From positions 30,207,966 through 30,271,965 of the forward strand of contig NC_091325.1 of assembly GCF_038502225.1 (NCBI RefSeq): a stretch of 64,000 nucleotides of DNA, given 5' to 3'. The translations under genes and the position numbers were made by a program. The notes beneath the pieces are model-generated. The model had not been told where the DNA came from. It saw only the letters and a program-made list of their open reading frames with translations, and made no database searches. Position 1 is the stretch's first letter. Each line of letters begins with the position of its first letter. Positions 56,126 through 63,193 of the stretch are shown here, piece after piece. The DNA comes from Cherax quadricarinatus (taxonomy: Eukaryota; Arthropoda; Malacostraca; Decapoda; Parastacidae).

Positions 56126-56164
56126 TTGTATTGATAAAGCCACTGGATGGTGAAACGTCTACAA
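56126..56164 (+). ncRNA. Hammerhead-like motif 7 (class A)
   Basis: TTGTA/TACAA stem I, TTGATAA core, extra A, stem II GCCA/TGGT with loop CTGGA (one G-U), GAAACGTC. Predicted cleavage after 56159. AATAAA begins four bases later. Confidence 0.82.
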
Positions 56165-56405
56165 TAAAGATACCCAGATGTTGCACATGTGTCTTAATCT
56201 CATCTTGTCGGTATTATATACCATTCGTACACAACTTGTCAGACACTGCAACATCATGGAATCTTAATTCTGAGGACATGTACATAACCTTCACGACTAC
56301 GACAACTACTACTACAACTAACCCATCTCTTTGGGAAGGACCTACTTCCACTGGGGAATCCCGCCTACCAGTGAATATGCCCTCGTCTGCTACACCTGAC
56401 GTTAC

Positions 56406-56413
56406 TATATAAG
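56406..56413 (+). promoter_or_regulatory. TATA box of class A unit 2
   Basis: TATATAAG exactly 418 bp after the one at 55988. Confidence 0.5.
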
Positions 56414-56543
56414 CGCCAGGCTCCTTTCTTCTGCTTCAGAATCTCCACGACTATGGTGCTGTTCGTACCTACTCCTAGGTTGAGGGACTGATTACCTCAT
56501 CTTCTGTACATAGTTCTACTGTCTTCAAGTTATGTCCTAGAAT

Positions 56544-56582
56544 TTGTATTGATAAAGCCACTGGATGGTGAAATGTCTACAA
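56544..56582 (+). ncRNA. Hammerhead-like motif 8 (class A, variant)
   Basis: As motif 7 but GAAATGTC instead of GAAACGTC, which breaks the self-complementary ACGU. Dimeric stem III would be weakened to G-U pairs. Confidence 0.75.
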
Positions 56583-56850
56583 TAAAGATACCCAGATGTT
56601 GCACATGTGTCTTAATCTCATCTTGTCGGTATTATATACCATTCGTACATACCTAACTGTTGCATATGTGTCTTACCTAACAACCTGTCGGTATTTTATA
56701 TCATTTTATTGTTCAATCTGTCAGACACTGCATCACAAGGGTATCTTGGTACAGACCTAAAATCAACTTCGACAACCTCTACTGGTGAGAACGGCTGGAT
56801 CTGAGAGGGACCTGGCCTCCCAAAGTGACCTACGTTTCACCTCCTGGCGC

Positions 56851-56858
56851 TATATAAG
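56851..56858 (+). promoter_or_regulatory. TATA box of class C unit
   Basis: TATATAAG followed by GCTCC and preceded by CTGGCGC. It lies about 160 bp before the ribozyme, comparable to class A. Confidence 0.5.
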
Positions 56859-57009
56859 GCTCCATTCTGTCATTTCAACTCCATATTGTTTCAGACTACG
56901 GAACAATGCTCTTCTCCAGACTGAGGGACTGACCACCTCAAAACTTTAAGGGTGATGGACTGATTACATCGTCTTCAAGTCTCTTCTGCTTCTATCAACT
57001 TTTCTGTAC

Positions 57010-57048
57010 TCGACTGAAGAAGCCTACTGTGTAGGCGAAACGTTTCGA
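57010..57048 (+). ncRNA. Hammerhead-like motif 9 (class C)
   Basis: Stem I TCGA/TCGA, core CTGAAGA (the classical C3 and G8, N7 = A), extra A, stem II GCCTAC/GTAGGC with loop TGT, GAAACGTT. An outer CTTT/AAAG helix can be drawn as in class B. All core residues are intact apart from the extra A after A9, for which there is precedent in a natural viroid hammerhead. Confidence 0.85.
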
Positions 57049-57143
57049 AATAAAGATACCTAACTGTTGTAATAAAGTTGGTAGAACTACCGACAATATG
57101 TAAAGTAAAAGGACACAAGTGCAACTAATGTGAAATTTTATTG

Positions 57144-57180
57144 TGGCAACGTTTTGCTCTCCAGGAGCTTTATCAAGCCA
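57144..57180 (-). ncRNA. Hammerhead-like motif 10 (class D)
   Basis: Stem I TGGC/GCCA, core TTGATAA (U3-A8), extra A, stem II GCTC/GAGC with loop CTGGA, then AAAACGTT where GAAACGTT is expected (G12 to A). Stem I is fully complementary. Confidence 0.72.
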
Positions 57181-57188
57181 TTGATAAA

Positions 57189-57222
57189 GCTTGATAAAGC
57201 TCCTGGAGAGCGAAACGTTGCC
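57189..57222 (+). ncRNA. Hammerhead-like motif 11 (class D)
   Basis: Core TTGATAA, extra A, GCTC/GAGC hairpin, intact GAAACGTT. The upstream strand of stem I is only GC because the arm starts at the fold-back centre. Confidence 0.7.
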
Positions 57223-57267
57223 ACAATAAAATGTCACATTAGTTGCACTTGCGTCCTTTTACTTTAC

Positions 57268-57299
57268 ATACCTAACTGTTGCATATGTGTCTTACCTAA
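57268..57299 (+). mobile_element. Class C ribozyme repeat, terminal stub
   Basis: ATACCTAACTGTTG followed by CATATGTGTCTTACCTAACA, the beginning of a further class C unit, cut by an F4 LINE fragment. Confidence 0.8.
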
Positions 57300-57527
57300 C
57301 AATTCTAGGAGACTTTAACTTTAGTCATATTGATTGGAATTTCTTGACTGGGAATTTAGAATCATACGACTTCTTAGAAGTAGTTCAGGATTGCTTTTTG
57401 AAGCAGTTTGTGACAGAACCTACAAGGAGTAATAACCTGCTTGACTTAGTTCTGGCAAATAATGAATCCCTTGTTAATAATTTAGAAGTTTCAGAAGAAC
57501 TGGGTGCTAGCGACCACAAATCATAAG
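57300..57527 (+). pseudogene. F4 endonuclease fragment
   Basis: Encodes LGDFNFSHIDWNFLTGNLES through NNLEVSEELGASDHKS, the C-terminal half of the AP-endonuclease with its Asp/Asn and Asp-His residues. It is cut on both sides and joins tail-to-tail with the 3' end of the minus-strand F4 copy. Confidence 0.87.
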
Positions 57528-58003
57528 AACATAAGAAAGGAGGAACACTGCAGGAGGCCTGTTGGCCCATACTAGGCAGGTCCTTTACAATTCATCCCAC
57601 TAGACAAAACATTTGCCCAACCCAATTTTCAATGCTACCCAAGAAATAAGCTCTGGTGTAAAAGTCCCACTCAAATCCAACCCTTCCCACTCATGTACTT
57701 ATCCAACCTAAATTTGAAACTACCCAAAGTCCTAGCCTCAATAACCCAACTAGGTAGACTGTTCCACTCATCAACTACCCTATTTCCAAACCAATACTTT
57801 CCTATGTCCTTTCTAAATCTAAACTTATCTAATTTAAATCCATTACTGCGGGTTCTCTCTTGGAGAGATATCCTCAAGACCTTGTTAATATCCCCTTTAT
57901 TAATACCTATCTTCCACTTATACACTTCGATCAGGTCTCGCCTCATTCTTGGTCTAACAAGTGAATGTAGATAAATTAGACACATGTGCAACTCTTGGGT
58001 ATC

Positions 58004-58054
58004 TTTATTGAAGAAACGTTTCGCCACACAGTGGCTTCATCAGTCCATACAAAG
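58004..58054 (-). ncRNA. Hammerhead-like motif 12 (class B)
   Basis: CTTT and GGA strands, core CTGATGA (classical), extra A, stem II GCCAC/GTGGC with loop TGT, GAAACGTT, then TCTTCAATAAAG. Stem I GGA pairs with TCT including one G-U, and the outer CTTT/AAAG pairs across an internal loop. The core has all classical residues. Confidence 0.82.
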
Positions 58055-58216
58055 GAGAATCTTGTAGAACAGGAGGAGAATGAGGTAATCAGTCCCTCAA
58101 CCTTGAGTCGATTTGGTCAGTCCATCAATCTTGAATAGAATATTGATGGACTGACCACATCGACTCAAGGTTGAGGGACTGATTACCTCATTCTCCTCCT
58201 GTTCGTCAAGATTCTC

Positions 58217-58268
58217 CTTTGTATGGACTGATGAAGCCACTGTGTGGCGAAACGTTTCTTCAATGAAG
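58217..58268 (+). ncRNA. Hammerhead-like motif 13 (class B)
   Basis: Mirror copy of motif 12 on the plus strand (core 58228-58234, GAAACGTT 58249-58256). The outer strand reads CAATGAAG instead of CAATAAAG, which also destroys the polyadenylation signal. Confidence 0.8.
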
Positions 58269-58828
58269 ATACCCAAGAGTTGCACATGTGTCTAATTTAT
58301 CAACATGTCGGTTCTCTGAACCATTCATCTACAAGTGAATGTAACTTAAGAGTCTTCAATCTTTCATCATAAGGAAGATTTCTAATGCTATGTATTAATT
58401 TAGTCATCCTACGCTGAATGTTTTCTAACGAATTTATGTCCATTCTGTAATATGGAGACCAGAAATGAGCTGCATAATCTAGGTGAGGCCTTACTAATGA
58501 TGTATAAAGCTGCAGTATGACCTCTGGACTTCTGTTGCTTACACTTCTTGATATAAATCCCAGTAATCTATTTCCCTTATTACGTATGCTTAGGCATTGC
58601 TGTCTTGGTTTAAGGTTGCTGCTCACCATAACCCCCAAGTCCTTTTCGCAATCTGTGTGGCAAAGTTCTACATCATTTAACTTGTAAGTGCTAGGGTTAT
58701 GGACACTCCCGAGCTTCAGAACCTTGCATTTATCTACATTGAACTGCATCTGCCACTTTTCTGACCAAGAGTAGAGTTTGTCTAAATCCTCCTGAAGTTC
58801 CCTATCATTTACGTTTGAATCAATTATC

Positions 58829-60304
58829 CTACCTATCTTTGTCATCGGCGAATTTGCTCATATCACTAGTAATTCCTTCATCAAGATCATTGATATATAT
58901 TATAAACAACAACGGGCCCAAGACTGATCCCTGTGGAACGCCACTTGTTACTGATCCCCACTCGGATTTAACCCCATTTATGGACACTCTCTGCTTCCTG
59001 TCTGTGAGCCATGATTCGATCCACGAGAGCACCCTTCCCCCAATGCCATGAGCTGCTACTTTCTTCAACAGTCTTTGGTGTGGAACTCTATCAAATGCCT
59101 TACTAAAATCTAAGTAAATAATATCAAATTCTTTAATGTGGTCAACAGCCTCAGAAGCTTTACTGAAGAAAGTTAATAGATTAGTTAGACAAGACCGGCC
59201 TCTTGTGAATCCATGCTGAGTATCATTAATCAAGCTATGCTTATCGAGATGGCTTCTTATAATCTCAGCTATAATTGACTCTAGTAATTTGCCTACAATT
59301 GAGGTCAGGCTTATTGGGCGGTAATTTGACGGTAACGACTTGTCCCCTGTTTTAAAAATAGGAATTACATTAGCCATCTTCCACATATCAGACACTACAC
59401 CTGTTTGAAGAGATAAATTAAAAATATTAGTTAATGGTTCACAGACTTTCATTTTGCATTCCTTAAGAACCCTTGAAAAAACCTCATCAGGACCCTGTGA
59501 CTTATTTTGCTTCAGTCGGTCTATCTGCTTCACAACCATTTCACTAGTGACTGTGATGTTACATAATTTATCTTCTTCTGGCCCACTATAAAAATTGATT
59601 ACCGGAATATTATTAGTGTCTTCCTGTGTAAAAACCGAGAGAAAATCTTTATTTAAAATCGAGCACATTTCATTCTCTTTGTCAGTAAGATGCCCATATA
59701 TGACAGAGTTCCCACCCTTCCTCCTAATTATTTCTATTGCTGACCTATACCTGCTAATCAGGTCTTCACTCCTACGTCTGCCAACATCGTTGCCTCCAGC
59801 ACTGAGACAGATAATAGGATTCCTCCCAATACCTCTCATGATGTCATCCAGACGGCTAACAATATCCTCCATCCCAGCCCTAGGAAAGCAAACTCTCTGT
59901 CTCCTACTCCTGTCCTTCAAGCAGAACGCCCTATCCAAATACCTAACTTGGCTATCCCCAACAACAACAATATTCTTACCTTGCTTGGTGTCGTTCGTCG
60001 TGATGTTCCCAGTAGTCGACTCACATTCGTCGGGTAGCATTGACAATGTATTAGATGTTTCCACAACAGTTTCCACGGCAGTCTCTTTCTTCTTCATCGT
60101 TTCTACCTTTCCATTCGTCTTCTTGATCGTCAACTTCGTTCCCTGCTGTCCAGCCACTGACCAGTTTCCTTTCTTGACCTGAGGTCTCAAAACAGGAGGA
60201 TTACTACGAATCTTCTTGTTTTCCTCGGTCAGTTGCCGAATCTCCATCTTCATCATCCTCAATTCTTCTTTAAGCTGTTGGTAGAGTTGCTCGTTGGAGG
60301 GCAT
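58829..60304 (-). pseudogene. Fused SGNH esterase-reverse transcriptase frame (F4)
   Basis: One open frame of 491 codons from ATG 60304 ([17 protein letters not shown]). Residues about 1-70 form a coiled coil. The SGNH-hydrolase-like part follows with [13 protein letters not shown] (GDS block) and [12 protein letters not shown] (GGND block). At about residue 203 it passes without a stop into [15 protein letters not shown], the pre-RT linker, then [51 protein letters not shown] and SKFADDKDR. The endonuclease and the C-terminal esterase block (DGVH) have been lost by deletion. The frame breaks just after FADD. Whether any product is made is unknown. Confidence 0.88.
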
Positions 60305-60360
60305 CTTGCTTCAATTCATAAAGAGCGCACAAACAGGTCTTCACAGAGCTAAGTACACGT

Positions 60361-60602
60361 CATTAGTAAGGCCTCACCTAGATTATGCAGCTCAATTCTG
60401 GTCTCCATATTACAGAATGGACATAAATTCGTTAGAAAACATTCACCGTAGGATGACTAAATTAATACATAGCATTAGAAATCTTCCTTATGAAGAAAGA
60501 TTGAAGACTCTTAAATTACATTCACTGGTTAGACGAAGAATGAGGGGAGACCTGATCGAAGTGTATAAGTTTATAAATGTATAAGTGTATAAGTGTATAA
60601 GT
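60361..60602 (+). pseudogene. F4 RT C-terminal fragment
   Basis: Encodes SLVRPHLDYAAQFWSPYYRM through RRRMRGDLIEVYKF, then runs into imperfect GTATAA repeats (60560-60600). It is the same segment as 34213-34440. Confidence 0.86.
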
Positions 60603-60670
60603 ATATCAGTGGTGACATGTACTTAGCTCTGTCAAGACCTGTTTGTGTGCTCTCCGTGATTCTGAACCAG

Positions 60671-61637
60671 GATGCCCTCTCTTTAGCAACTTTACAAGCA
60701 GCTGAGAGAAGAGCTGAAAGTTGCTAAGCTGGACATACGGCGATTAACGGAGTAGAACAAGAGGATTCGTAGTAATCCTCCTGTTGTGAGTCCCCAGGTT
60801 AAGAGGGGAGCTTGGTCAGTGGCCGGGCAACATGGAACCAAGCTGAGGATCAAGAAAACGGTTGGAGAGGCACAAACAACGAAAAGCCAGAAGACTACCA
60901 TGGAAACTTCCAACCCATTCTCGGTGCTACCTGACGAATGTGAGTGTTCTACTGGGAATGCCACAACGAGCACCAAAGAAGCATTGGCAGACGTGAGTGA
61001 GACATCCCTAGAAACCCCAACGAAGACCATCGAGAACGTCTTGACGAATTCTACAAGTGGTGTAATGCTACCTGGCGAATGTGAGTCGACTAATGGGAGC
61101 ATCACGACGGATGACGTCAAGGAAGGTAAAAACATTGTTGTTGTTGGGGATAGCCAGATTAGGTACATGGATAGGGCATTCTGCTTGAAGGATAGGAGTA
61201 GGAGGCAGAGAGTGTGTTTTCCTGGGGCTGGGATGAAGGATATTGTTAGCCATCTGGATGACATCATGAGAGGTAATGGGAGAAATCCTATTATCTGTCT
61301 CAGTGCTGGAGGCAACAATGTTGGCAGATGTAGGAGTGAGGACCTGATTAGCAGGTATAGGTCAGCAATAGAGATAATTAGGAGGAAGGGTGGGAAACCT
61401 GTCATATGTGGCATTTTGCCAAAAAGAGGAGTTGGAAATGAATGGTTGTCCAGAGCAATTGGTGTCAATTGCTGGCTGGACAAATACTGTAAGGAAAATG
61501 CGGTAACATTCATTGACAACTGGGACCTCTTCTATGGCAGAAATGACATATATGCCAGGGATGGGGTTCACTTATCTACGTGTGGGGTGGGAGCACTGGC
61601 CAACGCAGTGGAGGGAGCTGTTAGGTCTTTAAACTAG
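60671..61637 (+). pseudogene. F4 ORF1: coiled coil and SGNH esterase-like domain
   Basis: From ATG 60671 (MPSL) with two early TAG codons (60683 and 60752); the remaining frame is open to 61637. The esterase-like part shows [13 protein letters not shown] (nucleophile Ser in GDS), [11 protein letters not shown] (where the other copy has GGND), IIRRKGGKPVICGILPKRG, and near the end DIYARDGVHLST with the catalytic Asp and His. An esterase domain in ORF1 is an established feature of some CR1-like LINEs. Its substrate and purpose are unsettled. Confidence 0.88.
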
Positions 61638-61651
61638 GAATAGATAGTGGT

Positions 61652-62931
61652 ATGGGTTTTGGCGGCAAAACAGTGAAGTCACAGTGTAGTAATATGAGTA
61701 CTAGGAGAATTAGTAATAGGCAAAATGAGGTGGATATTGGAAAACCAGTGGCACTAATTGACAAGGACAGTAATAGGTTCAGTGGAATAACAGAAAGGAG
61801 CAGGAAGGGTAAAGACAGAGGAGGGTCTTTAAATATATATTACACAAATAGTTGCAGTGCTATGAATAAGATGGACGAGTTGAAACTAGTTGCTAGTGCA
61901 GGTAACATTAATGTATTTGCCTTAACTGAGACGTGGTTTAATTAAAAAAGCCGGGACATGCCTGCAGAATGTCACATTCAGGGTTTTAAATTGTTCCAAG
62001 TAGATAGAAGTATCGGGAAGGGGGGTGGGGTGTCATTGTATGTCCAAGATCGGTTGAACTGTTGCATAAAAACGGGTATTAAGTGTGAAGCAACACATAC
62101 AGAGTCTGTTTGGCTAGAATTTTCAGATGGGTATGAAAAATTAATTTTAGGTGTGATATACCATCCACCAAACTTAGGGACCAGGGGAGACTACTATGGG
62201 AGGAAATTGTTAGGGCCACAAGGCATGATAATGTAGTAATTCTAGGAGACTTAACTTTAGTCATATTTATTGGAATTTCTTGACTGGGAATTTAGAATCA
62301 TACGACTTCTTAGAAGAAGTTCAGGATTGTTTTTTGAAGCAGTTTGTGACAGAACCTACAAGGGGTAATAACCTGCTTGACTTAGTTTTGGCAAACAATG
62401 AATCCCTTGTTAATAATTTAGAAGTTTCAGAGGAACTGGGTTCTAGCGACCACAAATCAATTGCATTTAGCATTAATTGGAAGTATGATAGTAGGGATAA
62501 CTCAGTAACAGTCCCAGATTTTCGCTTAGCAGATTACGATGGGCTTAGAGAACACTTATCATCTGTTGACTGGGGTAACGAGGAGAGCTATCAATATGGC
62601 AGTTTTCTGAACACTATACATGAGGCTCAAAGAACGTTTATCCCGTACAAAGAATTTAGATCAAATGGAAATGACCCAAAATGGATGAATAATAGGCTGA
62701 AATATCTATTATGGCATAAGAAAGGAATTTATAGGCGTATCAAAAGAGGTGAGGGTCATCTTATGAATCAGTATATTGACATTAAGAGGGACATTAAAAA
62801 GGGGATAAGAAAAGCTAAATGGGACTATGAAATTAAAGTTGCTAGGGATTCTAAAACTAACCCAAAAAGTTTTTTCCAGGTATATAGAAGAAAAGCTAGA
62901 GATAAGATAGGTCCCCTTAAAAATAACTATG
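61652..62931 (+). pseudogene. F4 ORF2: endonuclease and linker, broken
   Basis: MGFGGKTVKSQ start, NIYYTNSCSAMNKMDEL, VFALTETWFN (Glu), then a TAA at 61943-61945 where copy 2 has a Ser codon. KGGGVSLYVQDRLNC, a frame break near 62180-62235, then the SDHKS block and the linker HKKGIYRRIKRGEG follow. It ends at the PLE junction. Confidence 0.88.
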
Positions 62932-62976
62932 TGCATGGAAACATAAATACATATGCAGTTTAATGTGATCCTTTAT

Positions 62977-63016
62977 TGACAACAATTCACCCACACAGTG
63001 GGCTTTTTTCAAGTCA
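62977..63016 (-). ncRNA. Hammerhead-like motif 14 (class P, degenerate)
   Basis: Stem I TGAC/GTCA is complete. The core is TTGAAAA with two extra A, stem II GCCCAC/GTGGGT has loop TGT, but GAATTGTT replaces GAAACGTT. The catalytic GAAA is lost, so it is inactive. It shows the ancestral stem I that is mismatched in motif 3. Confidence 0.7.
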
Positions 63017-63193
63017 CAAACAGATCTACCTGGGGTGGAAGGTACGGGAGCATTTATAGTCAGGTTCAGAATGTTGAGGTCAGGTGGAGAATGCTGCATC
63101 TGATGATCCACTGGCTTGAGTTACAGAGTCTTGGGTAGCTCGGCGGGGGTATTGGACAAGTTGTGAGTAGGCCTTCTGCAGTGTTCTGTGTTC

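Larger units (their letters stand above)
55456..56648. mobile_element. Class A ribozyme-repeat composite (head-to-head tandem units)
   Basis: 1,193 bp inserted between two copies of ATACCTAACTGTTG. A minus-strand run (55456-55914) has one full unit plus the start of a second. It meets a plus-strand run (55915-56648) with a partial unit and a full unit. The unit length is 418 bp (HHR at 56126 and 56544; TATATAAG at 55988 and 56406). Each unit has a TATA box, a ribozyme motif and AATAAA, and ends CTTGTCGGTATTATATACCA. No protein is encoded. This matches the layout of animal PLE-related retrozymes: small, non-autonomous, tandem and hammerhead-bearing. Confidence 0.85.
56649..57069 (+). mobile_element. 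Class C ribozyme repeat, one full unit
   Basis: Starts and ends with ATACCTAACTGTTG (56649-56662 and 57056-57069; period 407 bp). It contains GTGTCTTACCTAACAAC, TGTCGGTATTTTATA, a TATA box at 56851-56858, and the ribozyme motif at 57010. Both unit borders are occupied by other ribozyme repeats (class A on the left, class D on the right). Confidence 0.85.
57070..57267. mobile_element. Class D ribozyme repeat, fold-back insertion
   Basis: 198 bp between ATACCTAACTGTTG copies (57056-57069 and 57268-57281). Inverted arms with GACACAAGTGCAACTAATGT at the ends meet at CCATTGATAAAGC. Both arms hold a ribozyme motif. The 3' end is ...CCTTTTACTTTAC. Confidence 0.87.
57970..58330. mobile_element. Class B ribozyme repeat, fold-back insertion
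   Basis: 361 bp with inverted arms centred near 58137, flanked by a 13-bp duplication ACAAGTGAATGTA (57957-57969 and 58331-58343). The uninterrupted sequence exists in other F4 pieces (34376-34400 and 60510-60540). The right arm is longer by about 30 bp and ends TGTCGGTTCTCTGAACCATT. Confidence 0.9.
57671..58845 (-). pseudogene. F4 RT C-terminal part
   Basis: After a frame break beside FADDKDR, the RT thumb and tail continue: QMQFNVDKCKVLKLGS, VRPHLDYAAHFWSPYYRMDI and RRMTKLIHSIRNLP. They are interrupted by the fold-back at 58330 and resume at 57969 with MRRDLIEVYKWKIGINKGDI and FGNRVVDEWNSLPSWVIEA to the stop at 57671. Confidence 0.88.
57528..60360 (-). mobile_element. F4 LINE copy 4, internally deleted
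   Basis: Runs from the 5' end GACGTGTACTTAGCTCTGTG (near 60360) to a 3' end CCTTTCTTATGTTCTTAT (57528). The endonuclease region is missing: ORF1 is joined in frame to the pre-RT region at about 59697. A class B fold-back is inserted at 57970-58330. The 5' end abuts another F4 RT fragment of opposite orientation. Confidence 0.88.
60603..62931 (+). mobile_element. F4 LINE copy 5, 5' half
   Basis: Begins GACATGTACTTAGCTCTGTC right after a GTATAA-repeat stretch. It contains ORF1 (esterase type) and most of the endonuclease and linker of ORF2. It is cut at 62931 by a PLE in the opposite orientation. Confidence 0.9.

Noticed and set aside
56131..56412. 93-codon frame in the class A unit
   Set aside because: It begins inside the ribozyme motif, is threonine-run rich and is not conserved in the neighbouring unit's frame.
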